From NCBI GenBank assembly GCA_038496445.1, contig JALMLS010000005.1, positions 1 to 64,000 on the forward strand: a stretch of 64,000 bases of DNA. Direction: 5' to 3'. The number at the start of each line of letters is the position of its first letter. Position 1 is the stretch's first letter. A program made the translations under genes and the position numbers. Of the stretch, positions 12,188 to 23,046 are shown in pieces. Origin of the DNA: Trichosphaerium sp. ATCC 40318. Lineage: Eukaryota; Discosea; Flabellinia; Trichosidae. The notes under the pieces were generated by a model. That model made no database searches and had not been told where the DNA came from. It was given only the letters and a program-made list of their open reading frames with translations.

Positions 12188-12957
12188 CTACTTCCTTGAT
12201 GTATTATAATGTGACAATCCTTGTTTGTGGTGGTATTGTCGATGGCTAGATCGTGCCATGAAGGCTGGTACCTACAAACAAATTAAAAAAATGATTTTTT
12301 TCAGAAAGTGTCAGGTGTCAATAATTTTTTCGCCAATTAACCAACACAACATTACTTGGTTTAAGTGACTCGTTTTTGTATTTGGACGCACAAGTTGGTC
12401 TGTATTCGCTGGATCTGGCACCCAGTCTACCTTGCTCATGTTTGGCATCTCTGAAAACAACATTTGAAACCTACAACGCAATTATAAAAAGCACAATGGA
12501 ATCTTTTTTTTAGTGGTGATGTCTTTATTGCTTTAAAGCAAATGCAAAAAGCCAAGGACGCACGATCCTATCTTTTTGAGACTGCCAAATCGACCCATAT
12601 ATAACACTAATGCGTTTTTGAAGAGCGCACAAAACCTTGCAAATTGTGTTAGTTGGAAAAAAAGTTAAACTAATCCCCAAATGAAACGTTTGGATATTTT
12701 TTTTATTTTGTTCAACAAACTACGTACCCTCCGCGCAACTCGACAATGTCAGAAGGGATTAAAGGAGCTCCTGTGTCGTCCCAAATCGATAAATAAATTG
12801 CGCCAGTCATATCGGCGATTAGGTATTGTTTTAGCGTGTTATTATCCTTCGTTGTTGTTACATGACCTTTCTCCAGGACAATAAATTGTACGTTTACGCC
12901 CTTCATACCAGGCCGTAAATCTCGAATAGAACTCCACGTAGAACTCATTTGTTGCAT
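12188..12957 (-). CDS. NABP2: SOSS complex subunit B / hSSB1-like single-stranded DNA-binding protein
   Basis: The ATG at 12957 leads into an OB fold: IRDLRPGMKGVNVQFIVLEKG, then an ADMTG segment and YLSIWDD, then IVELRGG. After two introns come LYMGRFGSLKKIG and FSEMPNMS. This order matches human NABP1/NABP2 (SOSS-B), which binds ssDNA, acts in homologous recombination, and also associates with Integrator. The C-terminus after the OB fold is short and basic. I end it at TAG 12190-12188 using an in-frame splice near 12360/12270. A different splice would leave a longer frame running antisense into the FYVE gene, which I consider less likely. The nearest bacterial-type SSBs lack these motifs. 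Confidence 0.78.
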
Positions 12958-13292
12958 ATCTATCTATGTGAGGCAATTTAGCGATAAAAACAACCGCCAC
13001 GATCATGGTACCGTCAGCTTAATAAGCCTAGTTCACTTCTGGCGTTGCTTGCTTGCTTTGTATGTAAAATGATCAAGATTGTAGTATGACTTAAAGTGTT
13101 GAAAAGCGTAAGTGTCAAAACGAGATACAACCAAGAGCCTAAGTTGACACTGTACAAAGTACGGTGTCCATACCAGTGGCGGCTTTTTCTTTGTCATGTT
13201 ATTGTTTTTTTAGCCTTTGAAATGACATTTTCACGGATTTATTGTTACATGGGATTTACTTTTTTGTAGCCTAGCTTGTTTTTTTTCAAGCA
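12958..13292. other. Intergenic region between the SOSS-B-like and UTP13 genes
   Basis: These 335 bases lie upstream of the SOSS-B-like start and downstream of the UTP13 stop. T-rich stretches are present, and I see no open frame or structured RNA that I can support. Confidence 0.5.
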
Positions 13293-16200
13293 CTAAAGTG
13301 CAACTTGTTTTGCTTTTTTAGAGGTCTTGGATGTTCCATTGGCACTCGAACGGTACCGCTTCTTTTTGGCACTTTCGTCACTAAAAATTAAAACAACTTA
13401 GATAAATGGCTTTTTAGATTGCTGTACGCACGCTTCTTCAATTGCTTGTATCTCTGCGCTTCTAGTGACTGCCATTGTCTGCAATGTGTAGTCCAAAATA
13501 AATGATTGTTGGTATAACTTGTCCATGCGCCTAGCGTGCCTTTCTGTATATGGAATCAAAGCGCGGAGAGCCTACGAAAAAGTGAACAATTTAGATTTTG
13601 ATTATTGTAATTGTCTGTTATGAACTGACCCGCTTTACATTTGCAACCTTAACTATACTTTCCACTTTGAATGTTGTCAAGATCTCTTTGAGCACCAACT
13701 GCGCAATAAATGATCGCTTTGCATTTGTATTCCAATCGCGAACATAGGTGAGGAGTCTTCCAACTTCTTCCAACGTCAAAGCACATACAATGAGATGCAG
13801 CTGGTCCTTAAACTTCTTTTCTTTTCTCTATAGAGAGGTTACTTGTAAGTAAAATTATCTATTGAGGCTATTTTAGGTACCAGCAACACTTCAAGGACTG
13901 TGTAACATCTAATGGGTTGCTCTAAGCCCAAAGCCAACATGAACGCTGCCTTCCACTGCTTATTTTTTAAGGCGTTGTCCAAGTCCTGTTTTTTTAATAC
14001 TAATCTATTCCGTTCCTGACGCGTTTGTCTTGTCAAAAAGTGTTAATGAAGGAAAAGAAAATACACAAAATGCAAATCGCACTTAGTTGTCTCCTCGGTG
14101 GCATCGTGTGAAATGACTAGTCCACCATCAGCGCCACCAGTGATGAATACGGACTCTTCTTCGTTCATCCAAAGTGCCCATATCTAAGTATCCACGTTTT
14201 AGTACATTAGTGGCCCAGTTTTAAATAATTGTACCCTATCATCATGTGGTTGTGTGGTACAAACACATTCGCGAGTTTTGAGTACCCACAGTTTGAGCAG
14301 GCCGTCGGAGCCACCAGATAACAATTGAGTACCCTTGTTCATAAAATCTAAGGTTAAGACAGATCCTGTGTGCCCCTGCAGGGTCTAAAAAGTTTGTGTA
14401 AGCAATCTGAAAATAATAATTGGATTGTTTACCGAAAGGCAATGTCCATCAGTATAACTCCATAAGCGTATTGTACCATCACCACTGGACAAAATGCATT
14501 AATACAGTAACTCGTGTAGTGCAATAGCAGTGCTTTGCATTTTGTGGGCACACTGGCGTACCTTCCCGAAGCAATGACTTTATCTGTCGGGGAGAATTTC
14601 AGTGCGTTCACCGCTCTGTTGTGACCTTCAAGTGAAAACTTCAATTTCTGTGTCTTAACGTCCCATAGTTTCAACGTTTTATCTTGTGATCCAGTGGCGA
14701 GAATTTTGTCATCTTTTGAAATGGCCATGGAGTGAATGACTTTGCGGTGAGGATGAATAGTTGCCAAACTGGATGTGTTGACATCAAGTTCGTCACTACA
14801 ATCCCAAAGCTTAACAGCAAGATCACGTGAAGCTGAGAACAATTTTGGAGAGTTGTTACAAAACACAATGTGAGTTACTGCTTCAGCGTGGCCTTGGAGT
14901 ACGCCTACTAATGACATGTTTTCAGTGCTGTACACCCTTATTGTCTTATCTTTACTAGCGGTTGCGAAGAACCCTTGAGGGTGTGTCGCAACAGCCAAGA
15001 TTACATCGCTGTGACCACGTATGAACTTGCATTTTCTTTCCACTTTTGCTTGTTCACCTTCAGTTTTGAGAGAGCATATACGAAGCTACAACAGCGTGAG
15101 AAGGCGTCAGAAATATAATTTAGTACCGATGCTGAGTTCGAGGCGAGCAGTAAACTCGATTGATATGGTGGAGGCATTGCTTTAATGTCCAATATCTGTT
15201 CGTTGTTTGCAGCAAAAGACCAAAGAAGCTCATTTGACTCCATAGACTGTGCGTAAAAGTTTTGTTCTTCAGATACACTCAAAACGGTATCGTTTGATGC
15301 GTACACGTGAAACAGAGGTTCATGTACGAGCTCATCATCAAAAGGCACTTCGGTTCGTTTACCAATATTCCACCGTCGCAATTTGCCTTGTTCGCCAACT
15401 GTACAGAATAAGCTATTACCCAATGCGTCTCTGACCCAACAACAACTTTCAATGACTTCGTAAGTAGGTATCATGAACATGCGTGTCATCTTTTTAAGAT
15501 CCCATGCAATAATAGTCTTATCTCTACCAACTGAAAGTATACGATCTTGGCGCGTTGTGAGAAAGCAAATATCAGTGACTTGATCAATGTGACCCTTCAA
15601 CTCCCCTATTTTCTTTCCTTGGCGAAGGTCGAAGAGTTCAATGATTTGACCACTGCAACAAAATAGATTGTATTGCAAAGATTTTTCACCAAACCTACGA
15701 GTGTAAAATTACTTGACTTGTGCTTTTTGTTTTTTGTAGCGTTTATGTTGAAAGCAAAAGAAAAAAAAAAAAAAAAAAAAAACAATGTTTAGTACGTACT
15801 TCATTAATCGTACTATATCGGACACACTAAAGGCGTGCGTTTGATAGTATTTTTTACCGTCAAATATCTTGAGTTGACTATTAACAAAAGCAGTCGCAAT
15901 GAGAGGACCAGCTGCAGGACCACCCAGACACACAGCAGACATCATAGAATTTCCAGTTTTGAAGTTGTGAAGTTCGTGCCATTCGTCGTCTGTAATATTG
16001 TCGTATATAGTGAGCTAGGAGTTTTTGTGAGCGTGGGAGAAAAATATGACATGTTTTTGTTTTTTCTTTTACAGTTTGAAAAAAAAAAAAACAGTTGTAA
16101 AAAACGTACTGTACTTGGTTGCGTTGCAACAGCGGCCAATCCATTCTCGTGCATGCCCACCGCTGTAACTGCGGCACTCTAAACGAATCTTAGATTTCAA

Positions 16201-16494
16201 TATTGCTTATTTCTTGTTTCTTCTGAAATTCTTCGTGAATTTGATAATTTGTTTGAGGGGTATCAAAATTTCTCGGTTTTGCGTTGTTACAGGCAAAGAA
16301 ACGGTCAGAGTTTTTTTCACAGCCTAACATACCATTTTATTGCTTGACACCTTATCACCTGTGCTTGAAAACACATTTAAGGTGTGTTCTGCACCCAAAG
16401 CTAAGAAATGGCCAGTTTCTGAAGCAAAAGGCGCTATTATGCCTCCAACGAATAAAGGAAGGTCTGTTGATGTTATTCCAAGCGTAGATTTCAT
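13293..16494 (-). CDS. UTP13: UTP13/TBL3 WD40 protein of the small-subunit processome
   Basis: A tandem WD40 protein, read on the minus strand from ATG 16494. Clear repeats include GHIDQVTDI...IIAWDL, GHSDVILAV...TIRVYS, GHAEAVTHI...VKLWD, HRKVIHSM...LKLWDV, GHNRAVNAL...TIRLWS and GHTGSVLTL...LKLWVL. The C-terminal helical region (LDNALKNKQWKAAFMLALGLEQPIRC and the following exon with a WN-type cysteine/asparagine pattern) matches the Utp13 domain. The protein ends in a lysine-rich tail (TAG 13295-13293). In yeast and human this protein belongs to the UTP-B complex that binds early pre-rRNA. About a dozen exons have short introns; one intron near 15760 contains an unusually long A run. A second processome gene, the UTP5-like gene, lies 5 kb away in the inverted repeat. 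Confidence 0.85.
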
Positions 16495-17027
16495 CTTGAA
16501 TAATTATTCGCTACATACTCATTATTAATCTAATAAAACCGGTTCACTACATACCAACACAACTGGCGCTTTCACTGCGTTGATGCTCGTTAAAAAATAA
16601 TTTTATTGAAAGAAAAAAATGTCAAAGCTTTTTTGAAGTTTGGCTACCGTTAAACAACATGCAACTGAAACGTGTAAACTTGCGCTCAAGTACATTTCAA
16701 CTCAAAAAACAAATTAAAGCTGTCAGAAACAACGCATTGCGCAACTGCGTTGGTGAAAATATGTAAGAGTTTGGTAATGGTGGTTAGATTACTATTCCTT
16801 TTTTTGGCAAATAAAGCGTATGTCGCGTAAAGTACAGGCAGCAATATTTCCGAAAGTAGCCAACGTAATTGCAAAGTTTATGTCCAATTATCACTGAAAT
16901 ACAAAAAAAAAGTAGCTAGATTAAGACGAAATGCGACAGTAATGGTTTTTATAATAATAACCACGCGTCAGAACACGCAATAGTTTGTTTTACTAACGCC
17001 GTGTGGGGTACAAGTATTATACACAGT
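16495..17027. other. Intergenic region between UTP13 and SKP1
   Basis: About 530 bases lie upstream of UTP13 and downstream of the SKP1 stop. The open frames here are short and lack exon-like splice signals; I see no RNA gene. Confidence 0.5.
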
Positions 17028-17954
<927 letters not shown>

Positions 17955-18700
17955 GTTGTGTTGTTTGAGTTGTGTATTTTCTAAACTTTAATGAAACCAA
18001 AAAATTTTCTTGGTTTTCACTAAATTCAAAAAAAATCAACAAAATTTTGTTTTTAACGACTTTGCCAACGAAATACACTCACTGAACCAGCGTTGCCAGG
18101 AAATACTGTTTTGTGTTGCACGCTCAGAGCATCAACAAAAGGTGCTGCCACCTGCACCAAACGGGTTAAGCAAAGTTACCAAGAAAAAACCGCAGCGTCA
18201 ATGCAACCTAAAAATACAAGGACGGAAAACGATAAAGCACAAAATTGGCTTTGTACACGTGTAAAGACTCTCACCCCTGCGCAGTGAGAGTAGATCAAGT
18301 CCCGAACCTCAGTTGCATACTTTAAAACAAACACTCATTCTGTGAAGTCTATTCGAAGCTTGGTCTGCCGTTCGCATTTACCATTTCTTTAACGCCGTTG
18401 CCAAGATGACACTGTTTTATTTTTGTTTCAGCTAACGTGGCCTGTTGAGCGAACACTACACGTTCAGAGATAATTCTTTATCTCCTAATCATTGAGCATA
18501 GGCTAAATCGCTGTGGATGGCGGCGCTGCCTTTGATGGCAGCTTAAAGCCTACTTTATTGGCCTAAAACAATTACTTTGGGGCCAAGGCACACGTTTTCA
18601 CTTATAGTTAGTACGTACTTGAGCTTCATAATTTTCTTTGTTGTATTTTTTGCCAACCCTGTGTTTTACCACCATCTCCTACGCCAAAGTGTAAGTGTCA
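17955..18700. other. Intergenic region with a short perfect hairpin
   Basis: About 745 bases lie between SKP1 and the LYR gene. A plus-strand open frame at about 18010-18264 is lysine-rich with no recognisable domain, so I do not call it a gene. At 18267-18291 an 8-bp perfect stem (ACTCTCAC/GTGAGAGT) encloses a 9-nt loop, which could be a transcript-end structure or chance. Confidence 0.45.
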
Positions 18701-18964
18701 TCAAGTTTTTGGCTCCATAACCGGCTGTAGGCGTGGAGTTGCAAAATAAACGTGTACTTTGTGGTGCTGGAGGCTTGTTCGGTGGTAGAAGTACAATTCT
18801 GCTGTCTTGTATTCCTTTTGTGCCTCTGTTTCGCCCAGACCCATATTCAGTTTCCATTTTTTTGTTATATACTGTTTAAATGTCCCCTGATTACCTTCTA
18901 CGCTAAATTGACGATCGGCTAAGCGTAGCATTTGCCTGTACAAACCCAATCGTGCGTATGCCAT
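18701..18964 (-). CDS. LYR-motif (Complex1_LYR family) protein
   Basis: A single-exon frame of 87 codons starts at ATG 18964. It begins MAYARLGLYRQMLRLADRQF. The LGLYR core followed by a basic amphipathic helix is the LYR signature of small mitochondrial proteins that work with acyl-carrier protein in Fe-S cluster delivery or respiratory-complex assembly. The spacing resembles LYRM1/LYRM-type proteins more than ISD11. The later part (ETEAQKEYKTAELYFYH) is helical and charged. A downstream intron could extend the C-terminus, because the last about 20 residues look less family-like. No upstream partner is evident. Confidence 0.6.
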   Translation of the reverse strand: MAYARLGLYRQMLRLADRQFSVEGNQGTFKQYITKKWKLNMGLGETEAQKEYKTAELYFYHRTSLQHHKVHVYFATPRLQPVMEPKT

Positions 18965-19223
18965 GTTAGTGCTTGAAAATCCCGTGTGGCACTGCTCACG
19001 CTTGTACTACTGAGACTTGTATTGAAACCACTCAAACAGAAAAAAAAAAAAAAAATAAGCCTTCAATCGCAGCAACACTTCCCCCACACAAGTACACGCG
19101 GATTCGTACTATTTGTGCCTGTGCTTTGGAGTTATACTCCGTTGTGAGGTTCTAACTCTGAGAGAGCTAAGGAGGTCTTGTTGCAACAAATTCAACAAAC
19201 GTCAATTTGACGCTAAACGAGCT
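18965..19223. promoter_or_regulatory. Divergent intergenic region between the LYR and PIF1 genes
   Basis: About 260 bases separate the two divergent start codons, so this region must hold both promoters. It contains an A run near 19045. No TATA-like element stands out. Confidence 0.35.
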
Positions 19224-22200
19224 ATGCACTGTGAGATAACTACGCCACTAGAAGTGGTTATCAAATTACAAAAAGGTGATGAGCGTACACTAGGATTAGC
19301 TGATCTACCAGCTGATACACAGGCCACTGAATGTGCAGAAAAGCAGTTGCGTGTCCGTTTTAACGGTAGCTTGCTAGAAATTACTTGTGTAAGTCGATTT
19401 ATTGGGCGTTTTTGCTCGTGTAAACGCTAATTTACGCCTTACAAGTGCGGTGACAAACCCTCAGGACTATTGCGCGCTGCAGAAGCTTTACAATACTACA
19501 AGTGTAACGTAGGAGAAAAACAGCTTGTGAAACACGGTGATATCATTTGGTGCGCGTCCACGCGTGATGTAAAACCAGTTGGCATGCTACTACTAGTGTT
19601 TTTACTAATCACAACTTAGTATGGTTGGTGAATCGTATTACTGTCTAGTGAGATGCGTACACCCGCCTGAAGTTGATAATATGACAAAACCAGAAGAAAA
19701 ATTTACCAATGCCATCTCACGGCCCAACAAGCGCAAACGCGATGATATGGGCTTTAATTATAATGTGCGAGTATGCGAACTTGCTTGTGTTTGTAACATT
19801 TTACATCTCCAGGATGATCCAGAACTGTTGACTCCCAAGCGAGCCAAGCGGATCTTGGAGGAAGATAATGATGATTCACGTGATGACGTTCGGGGCTATG
19901 GAGGCTACGACGATTACAAATTTTCCCTCCATTCTTCGACACAAGAAAAAACAGATTCAGCGCTTACTGACAGCCCACCTGACTACCTTCGCGACTTGCA
20001 AGTTGATATTGAGGAAGAAAAAGAACCACTAAGCCCTGAACAACAAAAAATATTTGATGCTGTTGTATTGCGTAAAAAATCCGTGTTTATAACTGGCAGT
20101 GGCGGAACAGGGAAATCATTTTTACTTCACCGCATTATTGATGCATTAAGGGATGAGTATGAAAAGAAATTTGATGAATTTGTGGCAATCACTGCTTCGA
20201 CAGGTTAGTTGCAATATTGTATGTTTGGATTTCTTGTTATTTAATGATTACAAGGTATTGCTGCATTGCCGTTGGGAGGCGCCACTATCCACTCATTCTC
20301 AGGATTGGGGGTTGTAAAAAGGAAAGAAGGTGCTGTAACTATGATTGTTATTTCTCTGATTGTTAACTAGATTTTGAGCGCATGTGGGGAAATAAATCCG
20401 TGTATGAAACTGTTTTCGTTTGGTTTTTTTAATGTTAATAGGTGGCGTCATTTGCGCGTTTTGATCATTGACGAGATATCAATGATATCTGGTGAGATGT
20501 AAGTACCTATGCTTAGGTAGTTTGGTGGGACTTACAAACCTCCAAAGGTTTGATGGTATTATGGACATGGCGAATCAAATACGTGACAGCGTTCAAATAT
20601 ACGAACCAATTCAAGTCATTGCGACAGGGGTTAGCTAACTTGTTACACGACTGAATTCACATTAGTGCTTTTTAGGACTTCTTTCAACTACCTCCCATCC
20701 ATGATAGACCGTCATGGTCTCAAAAAAAAGAGCTTGAAGCATTTGAGTCTGAACCTCTTTGGGAAACTAAAAAGTATTGCTTTGAGGTACTTTCATTTAA
20801 ATGATAGTTAAAGTATCAACTATGCGGTAGGCCGATTGCTGGGATAGCATGTTTGGTAATACAATGTTTGAGCTTACAAAGGCACAATCCTGCTAGAACT
20901 ATAGCAGATACTAACCTGTATTTTTGAAGGCGTTCCGACAGAGTAACTTGGATTTCATCACAACTCTGAACTCATTGAGGGTTGGAAAGGTTGAACAGCA
21001 ATCGTTGAAGCTTCTCTCTCAATGTAACCGACCGTTGTCTATGGTTGATGGTATCACTCCAACGTGTTTATATTCTACCAACAAGGTAACCAAAATCATG
21101 TAGTTGCAGTACTCCAAACAAACACTAATTCTTACAGCGGGTGAACCATGAGAATAATTCAAAGTTGAACATGCTTCCCGACAAACTTGTGCGTCCCTTC
21201 AATTTACTAGACGGTTGAGTTACCCTCATTAGCAAATATTTTCGGCTATGGATTTTGTTGAAGCCAAAGCAGAACGATCTATGGAGCTATTGGATTATCC
21301 TGTTCAATCGGATGGCTATGGGCAAGCACCCACCTCAGATTCAAGCTATGACAAAGTATGTAAAACAAAGTTAGTGTTAGTTACTAACTGCACCGTCAGG
21401 CGTTGAAGGAAGTAGCAAGGCTTTTCAATCACATAAACAGAAAGAACAACAATGAATATGAATGTGTATCTTATCTTAACAAAGATAAATTCTTTACTCA
21501 GTACGTTAGTGTGCCTTGTTTTAAATAACACAAATACAAGGTGTTTGGCTGGTCAGGAGATTTGTTTGAAAAAGGATGCCCAAGTCATGCTTGTAAAGAA
21601 TTTACGCCAAAAGGTATCTACGAATCACCAATTTTCTTAATATTAATCTCATTTACCTGTAGGGTACAGATATGCTTGTCAATGGATCCCGTGGTGTAAT
21701 AGTTCGTTGGTACAAAGAGATTGATGCTAAAATCATTGAGGCACTTTCGAATCTTCAGGGCTTGCGTGACAAGTTGGTAAGCTTATTTTTTTTGCTTTGA
21801 TGATCTCTATTTTTACCAAAGTATTGTTAAGAGGGATGAACGTGGTACCAATCGTACTAGTAAACGCCGTATGGAATTTATTCGAACCCTTATAAAAGCG
21901 GCGGTTCTGCAATTAAAAGGCTTGGTCTACTTTAAAGAGCGAGGATGGCTTTTGCCAGTTGTTAAGTTTATTAGCACAGATGGAGTTCCTTTTGAAGAGA
22001 TTATATTGCCTGGTAATGCTGCTCGCTTCTACATATTTCGGCTATGTTCTAATATTTACCAGAGGTCCTGAGCAGCTCTACAGCAAATGTTGGCCAATGT
22101 TTTCGTATACAGCTCCCATTAAAACTTGCATGGGCAATTACAATCCATAAGTGTCAAGGCATGTCTCTTGATAAAGTAGAAATAGATTTTGGCAAGATAT

Positions 22201-22607
22201 TTGCTGAAGGTCAGGCATATGTGGCTCTTAGTCGTGCAAGGAGCTTGGATGGTCTCCACACAAAAGGATTCAGCGCAAGGTACCCATTAGCCGAGAGAAA
22301 CTTATTTTTTAATTGCCTTTCTTGTTTATTAACAATGCGTAGTAAGATAAAAGTTCACGAGACTGTTTGGTTGTGGCATAAGAAGATGTTTCCTGATAAT
22401 CCAAATTATAAAACAAGACCGAGATTTTTAACAACTACATCAACTGGCGATGGAAGGTGTAAGACTTGTGCACGTACTGGGCATCGCTCAAGTGAGTGTC
22501 CCTCAACTAAATGTTACAGATGTGGTCGGTATGTAAATATCAACAAAAGATTACTTCTAATGTTGTGTAGGTATGGGCATTGGAGTTCAGCTTGTACTTC
22601 TTTTTAA
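19224..22607 (+). CDS. PIF1: PIF1-family DNA helicase with C-terminal zinc knuckles
   Basis: The PIF1 core reads through many short exons. It shows [11 protein letters not shown] (Q-like region), Walker [16 protein letters not shown] then [10 protein letters not shown], Walker [16 protein letters not shown], an AFRQ motif, VMLVKN, a glycine-rich [23 protein letters not shown], and [16 protein letters not shown]1 enzymes unwind DNA 5' to 3', resolving G-quadruplexes and acting at telomeres, rDNA and in mitochondria. After the core come two CCHC knuckles ([14 protein letters not shown] and [14 protein letters not shown], the second split by an intron), ending TAA 22605-22607. A non-conserved N-terminal region carries a nuclear-type basic segment (RPNKRKRDD). 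I start at the first in-frame ATG (19224). Junctions at 19390-19650 are uncertain. Confidence 0.85.
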
Positions 22608-23046
22608 TGTAAAAAAATACGAAAATAATAATAAAATGTACATTATAACAATGTGTTAGTTAACAAATTAAGGATGCGTACCCACCTATAACGCCATACA
22701 ATCAATACTTAAAATCCAAGTCTCGGCATTACGCTTACTTTAATAAAAAAATACTACAAACGTACATCAGATACAAACACTGCGTAGCTTTGGTACAACT
22801 GCGTTTGCACCCTAAGCCACACGTGTCGGAAAAATAATTTAAGAGGTGGCGTTTTATGATGTAAACATATAGAACTTACTGGCAGTATAATTTAAGTTCT
22901 TTAAAAGTTAAAATTACACCGTACCCTTTTGGCTCTTCGTATATTAAACGATGAATCCTGTAACGCTTTCTTAACGAATCACTGCAGTGTGCACTAGTGT
23001 AACATAACTCCGCACAATCTTTTAGATCAACTCCTTGTGGTGTGCA
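22608..23046. other. Intergenic region between PIF1 and PARG
   Basis: About 440 AT-rich bases follow the PIF1 stop and precede the PARG start. I see no exon-like frame, tRNA or repeat. Confidence 0.5.

Noticed and set aside
12012-12290. Open minus-strand frame extending the SOSS-B-like protein past 12188 through the FYVE 3' exon
   Set aside because: It needs a non-obvious splice phase and would overlap the FYVE exon antisense; the shorter, phase-matched ending at 12188 is simpler.
18010-18287. Overlapping plus-strand frames in the SKP1-LYR gap
   Set aside because: Lysine-rich, low similarity to any fold, mutually overlapping in two frames; no exon signals support them.
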